Shown here piece after piece: positions 27,801 to 28,065 of a DNA stretch of 35,740 nucleotides (the stretch's first letter is position 1; every line of letters starts with the position of its first letter). This DNA comes from Burkholderiales bacterium. GTDB taxonomy: Bacteria; Pseudomonadota; Gammaproteobacteria; Burkholderiales; Burkholderiaceae_C. The translations under genes and the position numbers were made by a program. The notes under the pieces are model-generated. The model did no database searches and was not told the DNA's origin. It saw nothing but the letters and a program-made list of their open reading frames with translations. The stretch is taken from the NCBI GenBank assembly GCA_019509985.1, contig JAEKLF010000079.1:1-35740 (forward strand). Direction: 5' to 3'.

Positions 27801-27952
27801 GGACGGCGGCGGCTCCGGCCGTGCCGCCCAAGACGGCGGCCGAGATCGCGCAGGCCGAGGAAGAACGGGCACGAACCTTGAGCGATACCTGGCTCAAGGA
27901 GCTCGAAGAGCGGGCCAAGGCGCAGTGGCAGCAGTTGGTGGGAGGCAAGTGA
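2..27952 (+). CDS. Giant modular surface/secreted protein (RTX, CARDB, cadherin-like, hydrolase and metallopeptidase domains), 5' partial
   Basis: The frame is open from base 2 to the TGA at 27950-27952, giving 9,316 visible residues. RTX-type sequence already runs off the left edge, so the true start is upstream; the GTG at 71 sits inside an RTX module and is not a credible start. Domain order by position: RTX (2-868), about 17 CARDB (878-7660), PPC/IPT (7664-8270), unassigned (8270-10530), propeller-like (10530-11450), Ig-like (11460-11800), putative-Ig array (12190-15110), YD-like (15800-16560), dockerin-like (16889-17020), Ig/BIG2-like (17040-18390), hydrophobic stretch (18393-18540), propeller-like (19040-20200), alpha/beta hydrolase (20738-22070), unassigned with a helical part near 22440-22760, metallopeptidase (23890-24770), cadherin/LapA-like (25395-27660), charged helix (27821-27949). 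I saw no cysteine. Such proteins usually act as giant adhesins or matrix proteins; two enzyme-like domains make this one unusual. Downstream export genes make it the likely cargo, which is inference. Confidence 0.95.
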   Translation, partial: GNDYFNVGNGSNTILLGLGDGQDVVVNTNYDTSKTNTLVFKAGVAPGDVKLKRVFDQSAHSNIGLEIAYGNGGDKLTVNYFFENDDPNRGYNPLQKIQFNDGTVWTVADIVARVATGTDGNDSILASGWSETINAGAGNDTVLAGAGNDLINGGDGDDSLTGADGDDTFDGGSGNDTLNPGTGNNTYLFGRGDGQDTLLESAYSTSKTNTLQFKAGVTPADVIVRRVFDYRTAQYTAISIGLANSDDKLTVSYFYYGNDPHNGYNPLQQVKFADGTTWDLNALVAEVDKAVGMDLTVKNVVVAPVAGASQFLSGGQVTVTWTTTNQGATPTIGDFADRVTLRSASGDVLAELLVPYVEATSGALAAGASITRTATLKLPDGPTGAGSLLAVVESDFGNTQKEGGSGETNNRGQIGFTSTLAEYVNYVNLVASNLSITPTGDWQNGDAVTVGWTTTNAGTIPPGRNWTERVEVLNQTTGVVIASVTRTGTPGEAAPGASVDRTATFNWPGGANAAGAIRLRVTVDAGNEIAEFNSTGSLENDNQLERNVNVGSDLIARNLSLDSATPTSGDVLTLRWEDLNQGHVATNLPYQDRIVIRQRNADGSAGAVLVDTLVSFAGAAALPLAAGESRQRSYGFALPEGTKGSGTFDVTVSVDRSSTGPGILFEANADGTAESNNDAAWSFTAALRTYADLAVTALDVPASASSGSDISVGWTVKNHGGAAATAATGWVDRIVLSRDDIVGNGDDVVLAEIPRSTGLAAGAEYSQTATVRIPTRIDGSYRIAVISDATLKVNEPDTRADNAKVSAAIAVSQTYADLAPSLTLVPAEVFAGRSARVEWSVRNSGTVATDVNRWVDQVYLSTTPSLTVQSTLLGSVTRVGTLAVGDSYSAGLDFTVPRDAAGAKYFIVKTDAFTAVYELGHTDNNVVVATDATTVKAEPKPNLQIEGVSAPANWRVGQTVALSYTVRNSGNDAISGFFGEEVRLVDTLGLAPTQVLTTTWAFQTLAAGATLVQNLNLAVPAIPPGNWRLEIAADKGNYVAESNETDNVATSAVAIVAPDLVVGNLATNGLLQGGEAITLNWKTRNAGSAPAANIRDKVYLSKDGTVDGGDTLLGERLIDSLTAGASSDGSLSFTLPVDLSGAWRLIVVTDTGNANNEATNENNNQDSLAINVALDAYADLAVVSVSAPTQVIDDPASITVEWTVTNQGVGAGRSTGWTDRIVYSANDVFGDGDDIVLGDVVHNGALAAGASYNGHLDYSFGPAFSRHGTIFVKSDSTGAVWENGSETNNVKSAGHTTDVMPIPYADMRVESVSTPSTAYSGRDLTVQWTVANRGIGITNTTSWNDSVWLSKNADGSGQRFDLGSAGHLGQMAVGDSYNRSINVRLPDGISGDWFLNVATSGPYEFIYGDNNVGHSLAVPVTLSDSPDLIVESLNAPDTAQEGALVNIDWTVLNQGLARAAGQWQDTVLLLAPNGSTVVLGNYVYDRGLDAGQRYSRTEQVRLPSKIEGGYRLRIVTNSLLGGGGSPQVYEYGSARDNNTTTDTDAIAVKLNDRPDLRVTDIQAPDNVTAGTSTGLKFTVGNFGPEATSGQWQDYVYLSLDGIVSGDDLLLARVDSGSALSPGGDPYTTTVNGIDIPIRYRGDAYLIVVADGGNRIDEYPSEGNNARAQRFHINPIPFADLVTSNVVAPDQAVHGATLQVDYKVTNKGSAVTRGDAATTNSWTDTVWLTVDKTRPNPSKGDIRIGQVTHTGNLAIGEDYLGSLSVQIPDGVKSGNYFITVWSDTYDAILEDTLSSNINPDDPTQIDNNNYKARPIAVLGITPPDLVVTSVTAPPSAVATGSYSFSYTVKNRGDAFDGAWTDKVWLMDNPDPTQAKVYWLLGEFKQQRGLGNGETYSVSQTVNLGPSVSGGYLVVQTDAGYSYLGRNDVAEVAEDNNVNRSVSNVTNAPADLRVTNVTTLPTNYSGEDTTVTWTVQNFGAAVWSGTKGWLDNIWVSPDPTFIPSRATQIGSVVHSNTTTLASGESYTASAVVKLPPGTDGRYYIYVMTDAKHYADSLAPDFAHGESADPRNQSQDEIVAPSTPYSDYNAYTRDTYYTTSVFEGAARNNNLGQGALDIIYREPDLQIDSITVDNPNPSSGDTITATWTVTNRGTRDTRVPGWMDGVYLSRDATLDPSDYPLVDRGSEIETLLRARQVYLTDAQGKPRFLKPGESYTQTATFAIPTSISGAFKLIVKADTGVFKDFYASVPSTVRTGLPVIAESGANGVLEFKDEANNTAQIALPISLATPPDLQVTTVTAPDAVYAGQDFKVDYKVDNLGGKTPADQGNWYDMVYLSKDRFLDLNKDRYLGYVQHSGGLVAGGSYTGSLTYTAPRDLEGAYYVFVVTDPARIWGSGETGQVLEFGKDDNNNAAAVQPMLINTPPPADLVVTNVVVPPSAKVGDEVEITFTISNSSINPAYGRWTDALYLSADNAWDLNDVQLGKVAHVGDLGANGTYTATLKAKLPALKDGSWRVIVRPDLYNEVFEGKITYTDTGLNLPPGEANNRTASGAAIHVDVPTLTVGQALSTTLSTDQTLVYKVSVAAGETLRVLLDSTAATGANEVYVRWNDVPTGSAFDVAYSNPVSPDQTLLVPTTKAGDYYILVRSRAGASNTPVTLRADLLPLSITKVTPDQGGVGDDDHRWVTMDIEGARFAAGALVKLSRPGEFEIEPERWQVLDATHIRAVFDLRHVPMGLFDIIVTNPDGSRVVEPYRYLVERMIEVDAAIGVGGARNIEPGDSATYSVSLQSLTNVDTPYVRFDIGASDMGNSKDVLEGLNLPYVVFGSNVGGQPDGAIAAGDGNNQAYGTTPTTGVRADVPWAALDGADNTNGWNLAPGYAFDLAANGFAGATFKVQTYPGLAEWINYDFDGLRDKLYAIRPDWKASGILDEGVTGLDKISAGLTAKFLSKDPEVHITKEEALAMPFRFDTLASVTTLTRDEFIAEQTAHAKALRTAILADTTAPSTLAVLAADEAQWVKGWLGALEAAGLLRSEGTAPSIRSDELVLSLNATLATGILLAKGGDNYRTQADLLGFFAKVQQWYGDTAKYAGDRNAAHAPVDYVEVRTTEDGGEVEIPVPVAPNPADYDQHASQSTHFISFDVFAGNRAELEYLRHIGVLDADFRPVGPQALNLTNYLQQAAQAQANAGATISVRGPQALPAANGSTYVPTDYALPYTLTFNNPTNAPVGEIRLVTSLDSDLDPRSLRLGDLKIGDINIHVPTGQAVFQGDFDFSGSKGYVLRVSAGIDAETRVATWLIQAIDPDTGEVLHDPARGLLPPDANGKATGGFVSYTVSASDTAQTGANISASARVFFDATPPIVSASISHTLDADAPVTTLTVTSNGNNAAGQPTFKLNWKAVDEASGVKHVTVYVAEDGGDFKIWQKQVAGAESTAIFTGQAGKHYEFLAVATDNAGNREAASVSNAVLPDDGSRSQAQQGLGVTDTLNQTGELPAATPDRSYTASDLFTQAAQKLPGFVITPALGGLGADLQSVLAPLQLRGFASGFNASEGDIGALAMVELADGSVLASAGASRNEVFRFGKDGGRSVQPLFTTTTAILDMALDAVGNLWVMTGSQLLMIDSGSGAVIHEVQAPGGDPLTHALTIQPGTGLIYVSSGNGVEIFDPKADAAHAWTHFSNTRVGDLAFGPDGRLWAVRWTGSDVNSALPEATTDIISFPMSGATKGRAELEYRLSGLVDSIAFGQTGTGLAGLLLASSNTAQHPVAADGSTAVAHTGTVWAIELKSRRSLKLAEGGTRGESIVATADGRVLVAETNRIDELAPIKAPKVISASVADGALVPLPLTQLAISFDQAMWTGADGADTTSASSVLNPKNYSLIATGANSNLILTPDSVRWDAASKSVILTLPNLPAGGWRVEIVNTVRSASQVTLGESWGLVFTAVTDISNLVRLEFTDTRADRLTGAVSYDVSLTNIGVDDLKGPLMLLLDPGRYFGDDILGAAQGDGSQADLWVLDLTAALQGHPLKTGETLANRTVTVRPASSFGTTPGSGQLVKFNLGHGIYAVPYDNTPPVLGQLNTDGSLDLTTVALPAATAGTAWTANLGAQDSDGRLFYWELVSAPAGMTITQDPLVESSASGYGNHATLHWLPSATDRTDNQILMRVIDSRGGVALRRFTLDVAGANHVPVIDAVEDLTLEEGDSLQLPLLASDEDGDTVTVLVRNLPAGAFFDAATGILSWTPGYDQAGVYKDITVVASDGKHEVQRRFNLTVNQGYPAPIFPTLDTQVLREGDRFGLQLPGAVPGGLVQADGSTVTLTWSTDWLPGGATLDADSGWFAWTPGYAQAGLLTLPVTLIATFTAADGSTSATAVKREIKFDVKNANGAPVFDPVQTWGLLEGQPLRISVFAFDPDNPGFEPKVRLTPDGVASGPDGTAATVSYTVTGLPPGASFDADTLELIWTPGYTQAGTYYVTVKATDDGNGTGTPLTSQITLPIVVSNANRAPELKDLTNAFVDRGAVLDIPVEANDADGNPLTLTVQGLPSFATYTQTLNSAGKLTGVIRFAPGANQRGDYVITVVAQDNGDGDVNQVLAASKRFVVTVKSPSEAPVITLPSQVVAVAGTELRVPILVSDLDQDALSYAATNLPAGARIESDPRYGHATLVWTPAAGLTGNFDISLAVTDSGLPPADSGYVIDPQHPPVPNTSVHDLRIVVRASNATPTLFAIAATGGAVQGDPLAGTRTVVKVDEGSPLAIDLSGLDGDLDPLDWSVAGLPTGMQLTPSAGSGGQTRLQLRWTPGLFAAQSDNQNGAAPGHYLLTLTASDGSASFTRELEIVVANVNQAPVLLPMPLQLVPEGQTLSFTMRTTDGDNDATQLALIYDANTPAGVSFDASTGYFEWTPGADVVNNATADTRAFTFNFSASDGKATVTRTVQVRVFDVNQAPDISTASHALLVGQSFSLPVVKGATAPVGAIRVFDADGTAQTAALGVSFNGLPEGASYDAANGRLNWTPGPGQVGDFTVLATVSDGRNSTTSSFVLRVVASPDANAPKLLVNLTPSTPVLPGQVVLATVRADAFSPIASISVQARGAGIGQADWVPVTLDGLGRVRITPSQPGLIELRVTAVDADGFSSTTTQTVRVRDPLDTAAPLLAFSGALATGSLAPTVIGATTPLTARIADLQLMGYVLEAAPSNGDKVDESAWRTLQSADLSAANVNADLTLATLDPTHWANGVYMLRLRGWDLTGRTTEVTTRILVDSTNKQLVQAQATDAVFHLGDHDLALTRSLDVNGTGDFGNWTLPLLDTRLSHDQAGSDALGSAASWVLGARVWLQLPASLSTPNAATQYLSFTLGTTSTPLSSDPTSPLVLRPAFSGGVAGWTLQAVDEDPTLPVALMTQGQRLVNRMTGLPWQPTAYQLTGPDGTSYRLDARGQVQSVRFADGQQWLVSDAGVALVGSSDAGARITFERDNQGRIERVVGRQTATADAAIVYRYDSSGRLTLARSLYGDGNLNLNIGYHADGSVITEAITAQFGTAAGWLASVATPGNTWTGSLTAGTPARFSFVVRDSELASTIKTPGAAGAAIYAVETTAGTTLAVEGATVLGQASAGGKTVTLIRITEAGLKLLTVSGTGATSVKVTLAGDLDRDGRVDGADSTAFAASGADLNGDGSVNDSDRQVLYANYGWRANTAPVSVVGNTPVLAHTDLNKWLALDNVALDREGDSIYWRVTGAVHGTASLSADGQTLLFKPEAGYAGAAAITVEADDGYTSSGPIVLQFNVSSAALLTINIQDMGPLRSGETRALQAYGDFADEQDVALTGNYLQWTIENWQDGVGAIVTTPGDTLLKGQASGWGYVKATRGGLLGVRSFEVGGPSDDTISLALGGLDAYPGSVSLVAPQSDGSGAGQRQIKLTDVLFGASVADSYYTSYFVGDSNIVAVDANGLIQAKAVGTTKIYAIYKSGQVELTVHVVAPAVVTAQAPSIQVDASGAVLQTESGLQIAIAAGAFDAPKQVTLTDLDLNHLPLAAPSFDGFQVLSGFHLDLGGAKSAYPIQLATSAMGLDPNEYEVLILRRGTITLDDGSVKDTWWVVDNGHVGEDGKARTASPPYPGVTSSGDYLISARRTSKDPKTGASTTKFVSLDANYQYIYFNAINTAMMVAAGGNLVASGTAIALMAMLPTAVFGLYTFTTTAQYNQTGTATVKGEDLDITVTPPKPIAQGDPTLTGVTQIDATTFKLSGDNFKLDSNTTRLRVWIKPVGSGLADMNSTPDRGLLWTTLDVSEVTKTSAIIKVPAGVALGLHQISVERVIDAINPDGSAGDGYGFMSGNPSFPIELKPDHQVGVVLDRQHVQFTDGIMTHGPDGDGPLKILQDVVDLPGYLTGLKTDALVYGTDNRVVYVAGAGKIYMIDMLSHKLVYTLQLPSSTANITSLAVAGDWMYVAEGASYGDGSASRLIRVNINSKDPQFLKEIQQLNLPEGISAGPSGFVDLAVSGGRYLAVTAPEERATRIGFAARKKGDVFVIDLDTMEKAWEKQVKDSKGADRKLRVQDADVKVIDFNTSGKPRTGQVPYYVSAGPQAGQFVVSSAAAYNQGFAAFTAKRDADTGAWSDAVVGAPWLKPDFPQWWNGTQFRQNIEHASGVAVSADGKYAFVADYELIFDEPGFMDGDLEHKQVGGKIGIIKDPFTNPVFLGATTPIEGASLDNLSLSADGTTLLATAMVEEYGGPGDGYYSRMLSTVFQFNASGLIQAAEKGGDLRKPIDLGKTDLLPRRYDDLPKSWAVSTLAANGDIELISPKVDADARPVFELKSNHTILELNIYVSTFGPGEGLFPNDMPKLPDWNAGNTTTSGPVNDERILTALDVGKGVPYKAGQVIDFKDFANDPKFANFKLTAGQRYYWAAEAKLADGTILTASQPFTVKTAYNQAGFGGESVTILTHGYQPPIVSGTDGLSSVYLNAFLGKTDASSTAAAELARDIVKTQGGYAYIYDRSTGLWKPLDTGTDQPSLKDAVAQGKPVVLVPDWVIESGFSDSGFAEATADAMYASLVVADQATGGKILSGNIHLIGHSRGTVVNSELAQRILWGVDKYHLQAPADLQMTTLDPHDFNQPSLMQSDTVSKLMVNADQGAIGSLLSTVLLQLPIDGLAQALNIDDLLSALGASNVGIDFAADLSKILKGVITNGAAPALKSLLKGAEIFEINPKKLGLKQVNFADFYDPDVAAWKGVSYADNYFQVVANEYASPNTTVTPNGRSLAGAGIYPDAGFDFDFNLTGLKGFTQDDKMKVLGSAAQTHSRPHAWYAGTLDASLTYFSASMTKKGDPVADRDWIIRRRADSAFEKPSTAYSKPAPYGSKQAPWYLERMDKLLGRVAQGSAVTGKSALDPLVASRAAETPADTWEGVGAGFFFSKLGGGSSDRIVAGSGQRIGIDQDNTEWGQTTSAVPSVYNGDFQASIRPYFGRFLTTYQLPGWSLHNGGTITGADVNEATHLMLLSTVSDAEMAKRGVDVDKFKSTLAKYEEFYGPSMTLGNLSQAVWISNMVDYLRDLVIKEAVKKISNNPYFVFLKIPFIAKTVETYVAKAFDKVVYDLILGLKEDIGAFGTDLEKVANWGFRLDSDYSQLTHNRMVLPKSAQQISLNVSNISYDKDSDTYLRVKYVVQNPDGTTTEIAANRDLRLRDLPPSSMQTFLIPQSVTANAAQSVEVRFELYNILNGTSQSFPLAKADGVTLDSITVGSTLTIADSSGPADDQVVFFRDNPVATPLDADEGLAWQRPEAFYQANEHQLKLSNASDDSISYNVVALPNDFLYLGTNGGTPATVASGEKTLLTNQTLAKGGTAQLDIGARLTDEARKKWGDAYDAVLMAGDIRFDTTRHTAHGDVDGGSVTARTYYFGELTNLNQVDGVLTAMELRAGETRTLKIYNPEGVTIESDGRWTVKTEGATTTLTLVSTAQDRGRVQSTLSFKINNQVYFTAVVRADVRATQQVNVDLGMLNTLLQQSAAIAHTAADDVGSLSSDDLAIYNLLASVSGALPADLNAGDLETLGFGVKVALGPNGGAYLVDRFHNAIDFSFVEGASLDGPTQQHTTNIGLQSSISGNSGEAGHAGWDFSATLMATLLTPSGGAVTNDQSIRSKEYVLSRLINQDQNGSAYGDGPQVSVPAALRQALAAVGAIADRSARMYALGQYFGWLFAHELGHSLGLPDEYKLDGSGRPELLVGSPTFMGVANSVQRSTEVSELLDLALNRGDRDQPLTRQQVDNLILYMQALARQDRYLGAPPVTDDDAGIDAGPAPAGATANAPTAQTGASTQPQISFVAGLPVNATLRGGDLQDAAGWSTRGNVVIQGGSAMLGESVTRQAQLSQVFTVGAGDKLLSFTLDAAHLIANAGGPGDAFEVALLDAATGLPLGGTVALNGSDALLNLQTSGLERLAASVRKQANADGSATYFVTLAPELAGKSMLLSFDLLGFAAQTSTMSVRDVKLIGDPQAVGDAVALDEDSTATIDVLANDLVFGAANVTIEQVDGPAHGTLVLLANGQFSYAPAANFNGSESFSYRFVIDGKPSNTATVALTVRPVNDAPTLSGRSLSAQAGQTVAMNPLSTAFDVDGDTLTAAVVSGPAHGVLTVLADGSFSYKAAGNFAGPDSFSYKVSDGQADSNVVTVSITVTADTTPNQAPTAADGQATGTEDAALALTWTSFAVVDPDSRPDLLQVEITALPADGELQRQQADGTWAAVAVGERFSQADLAVRGLRFVPAANASGGAGDFTTGEGNRHEHYAHIGFKAFDGELYSPAARLVIDIAAVADTPTLTITGGNTVTGLEDTALALHAIVAGLVDNDGSETLVLTLTGLPDGFTLSDGTRSFTPSAAQRVVNLAGWQLDALQLTPPRDFNGSVALQLQATAIEGATGEYATASQLLTAQFIAVADAPTLTLSPRDIAVSRELLATSWETPTNTGTAATVVAGPTLEGWSVRPAGSGKTTAFEIWANNDRMLNDAGNSVTVQAMTGDGSQWLKLGNGTRTQTYQTLGVERSIDTIDGATYTLNLDYAGALGLPAANTAIGIYVDGVKVGGYSGVSPRTALTWTALSFQFAGNGLARRVAIVLEGGDAYATSTATQRGALIDDLHLIETLPVGAASVYGLMDTMIALPKVGAALTDQYGTERLSLVIVGLPVGAVLSDGSRSVSGGVPVDLAGWDLTRLAVQAPAGFTGDLSLTVRATSAETSNGASASVSQVVTVHVLPGAPVATPAGVNPFVVTAAATQTLQNQAGSQAVQSASATASALLASGQGQLGTAAAPAVPPKTAAEIAQAEEERARTLSDTWLKELEERAKAQWQQLVGGK
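878..7660 (+). repeat. Array of about 17 CARDB (cell-adhesion related) domains
   Basis: Units of roughly 115-170 residues begin with (A/P)DLxVxxV, followed by an Ig-like (V/T)xWTVxNxG strand, a WxDxVYLS strand, an LAAGxSY turn, a GxYxxxVxTD strand and a closing ExxxxNN. Unit starts by my reading are near 878, 1279, 1657, 2072, 2447, 2822, 3172, 3534, 3914, 4277, 4661, 5033, 5465, 5843, 6359, 6863 and 7268. The first three are most divergent; those near 5843 and 6359 carry insertions before the closing motif. CARDB units are beta-sandwich spacers in bacterial surface proteins, so the array probably forms a long extracellular stalk. Seventeen is a hand count and could be off by one. Confidence 0.88.
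7664..8270 (+). other. PPC-like beta domain followed by IPT/TIG-like domain (within giant CDS)
   Basis: Residues from 7664 (TLTVGQALSTTLSTDQ, then a VYKVSVAAGETLRVLLDS strand and a GDYYILVRS strand) match the pattern of bacterial pre-peptidase C-terminal domains. From 7985 the sequence LSITKVTPDQGGVGDD, a DIEGARF strand and a final IIVTNPDGS strand resemble an IPT/TIG Ig-like fold. Both are common beta modules in secreted enzymes and adhesins. Assignment is by motif shape only. Confidence 0.6.
8270..10530 (+). other. Unassigned linker region with DUF11-like and Fn3-like beta modules (within giant CDS)
   Basis: The first part (to about 9540) is less repetitive and more helical than the flanks, and I recognise no family. 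From about 9600 to 10060 the sequence resembles the conserved repeat domain seen at the end of CARDB-rich giants, closing with NISASARVFFDATPPI. From about 10065 to 10390 an Fn3/Ig-like module has the strand pattern WKAVDEASGVKHVTVYVA and ATDNAGN. No catalytic motif was seen. Confidence 0.45.
10530..11800 (+). other. Beta-propeller-like block 1 followed by an Ig-like domain (within giant CDS)
   Basis: Repeated short strands with DGxLWAV or GxIYVSSGNGV character (for example AVGNLWVMTGSQLLMID, FGPDGRLWAVRW, VATADGRVLVAETNRID) suggest NHL/SMP-30-type propeller blades from 10530 to about 11450. The following 11460-11800 stretch (PKVISASVADGALVP, then LAISFDQAMW and NPKNYSLIATG) matches bacterial Ig-like domains of the SbsA/Big_5 type. 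The blade count cannot be settled by eye. Confidence 0.55.
12190..15110 (+). repeat. Array of about nine putative-Ig (He_PIG/cadherin-like) domains
   Basis: Units of about 90-120 residues share (L/V)xEGxxLxxPLxAxDxDGD, then LPxGAxFDAxTGxLxWTPG, then GxYxxTVxAxDG and an NxAP boundary. The WTPG strand or a variant appears near 12418, 12690, 12987, 13350, 13657 (FAPG), 13961, 14353, 14663 and 14993. This is the signature of He_PIG-type putative Ig domains, which form calcium-stiffened rods in bacterial surface proteins. The second and third units contain longer insertions. Confidence 0.82.
15780..16560 (+). other. Short YD/RHS-like segment (within giant CDS)
   Basis: The region reads LALTRSLDVNGTGDFGNWTL near 15810, then YQLTGPDGTSYRLDARGQV near 16210, ITFERDNQGRIERVVGRQ near 16355 and YRYDSSGRLTLARSLYGDG near 16437. 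This is the character of RHS/YD repeats, which form a beta-cage shell. Only a few repeats are present, far fewer than a closed RHS shell needs, so it may be a relic or a borrowed strand module. Confidence 0.5.
16889..17020 (+). other. Dockerin type I-like EF-hand pair (within giant CDS)
   Basis: Two calcium-loop motifs follow each other: GDLDRDGRVDGADSTAF and ADLNGDGSVNDSDRQVL, ending in YANYGW. The DxDxDGxVxxxD spacing and the duplication match dockerin type I modules, which bind calcium and, in cellulosomes, cohesin partners. It is embedded mid-protein rather than terminal. I see no cohesin-like gene in the window, so a partner is unknown. Confidence 0.72.
18393..18540 (+). other. Hydrophobic, possibly membrane-spanning stretch inside the giant CDS
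   Basis: From about 18401 the protein reads through roughly 40 residues with almost no charge, including NTAMMVAAGGNL and GTAIALMAMLPTAVFGLY. This is long enough to span a membrane once, or twice as a hairpin. It sits between an Ig/ZU5-like block and an IPT-like domain in an otherwise soluble beta-rich protein. It may instead be a buried core helix. Confidence 0.5.
19040..20200 (+). other. Beta-propeller-like block 2 (within giant CDS)
   Basis: Recurrent blade-like motifs appear: YGTDNRVVYVAGAGKIYMID, SLAVAGDWMYVAEGA, DLAVSGGRYLAVTAP, VAVSADGKYAFVADYEL and NLSLSADGTTLLATAM. These resemble YncE/WD40-type propellers. The block directly precedes the hydrolase-like domain and may act as a substrate-binding or adhesive platform. 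Confidence 0.6.
20738..22070 (+). other. Alpha/beta-hydrolase-like domain with candidate Ser-Asp-His triad (within giant CDS)
   Basis: A strand SVTILTHGYQPP at about 20747-20782 matches the oxyanion-hole HG motif of lipase/esterase folds. The nucleophile elbow IHLIGHSRGT places Ser at 21155-21157. A following strand TTLDPHDF offers Asp at 21257-21259, and HSRPHAWY offers His at 21839-21841. Order and spacing fit a serine hydrolase, perhaps a lipase or esterase. A helical insertion of about 190 residues between Asp and His could form a lid. The substrate cannot be told. Confidence 0.7.
23890..24770 (+). other. Zinc metallopeptidase-like domain (within giant CDS)
   Basis: The motif FAHELGHSLGLPDEY at 24509-24553 has two zinc-binding His, the catalytic Glu and a likely third ligand Asp (HExxHxxGxxD). 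About 18 residues later, SPTFMGVANS at 24596-24625 has the form of a metzincin Met-turn. The upstream part (from about 23890) has a plausible protease N-subdomain length. The third-ligand Asp and DEY resemble M64/M7-type sites; family assignment is uncertain. It could process the host polypeptide itself or external proteins. Confidence 0.75.
25395..27660 (+). repeat. C-terminal cadherin/VCBS-like pair, LapA-type Ig repeats and a carbohydrate-binding-like jelly roll
   Basis: Two tandem units (25395-25670 and 25670-25935) share GPAHGxLxVLAxGxFSYxxAxNFxGxxSFSY, typical of cadherin-like/VCBS adhesin repeats. From 26340 to 26715 and again at 27340-27650, ETLVLTLTGLPDGFTLSDGT and DLAGWxLxxLxxxxPxxFxG match Ig-like repeats of giant LapA-type adhesins. 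Between them (26770-27320) LEGWSVRPAGSG, NDAGNSV and GDGSQWLKLGNG resemble a DUF642/carbohydrate-binding jelly roll. Confidence 0.7.
27821..27949 (+). other. Charged C-terminal helix of the giant protein
   Basis: The last 43 residues are rich in Glu, Lys, Arg and Ala (AEIAQAEEERARTLSDTWLK and so on to QWQQLVGGK), with a helical, amphipathic look. They follow a low-complexity Ala/Ser/Gln linker. Nothing resembles a PEP-CTERM, LPXTG, autotransporter or classical RTX-adjacent C terminus. It is a candidate export or recognition signal, but that is inference. Confidence 0.55.
27940..27945 (+). promoter_or_regulatory. Strong Shine-Dalgarno site at the end of the giant gene
   Basis: GGGAGG lies six bases before an ATG at 27952 that overlaps the giant gene's TGA. 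Motif and spacing are near ideal for re-initiation on a small downstream ORF. Confidence 0.5.
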
Positions 27953-28065
27953 TGAGTTCACCCACCAGGCTGCTCCTGTTGCGCTGTCCCACGCTCCGGG
28001 GATGGCTGGCTTTGCGCCGGGGCCATAGCATCGAGAAAATTACGTATTCCGCTGGACTCACATGA
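27952..28065 (+). CDS. Possible 37-aa linking ORF between the giant gene and the PEP-CTERM gene
   Basis: The ATG at 27952-27954 shares its A with the giant gene's TGA and has GGGAGG six bases upstream. The ORF ends in TGA at 28063-28065, which overlaps the ATG of the PEP-CTERM gene at 28062. The peptide starts MSSPTRLLLLRCPTLRGWLA and is basic with a short leucine run; I recognise no family. It may encode a real small protein, or its translation may simply carry ribosomes from the giant gene to the PEP-CTERM start, which has a poor binding site of its own. It may also be chance. Confidence 0.35.
   Translation: MSSPTRLLLLRCPTLRGWLALRRGHSIEKITYSAGLT

Noticed and set aside
28012..28040. Weak promoter-like pair TTGCGC / GAAAAT before the PEP-CTERM gene
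   Set aside because: Matches are 3 of 6 and 4 of 6; too weak to report without transcript data.
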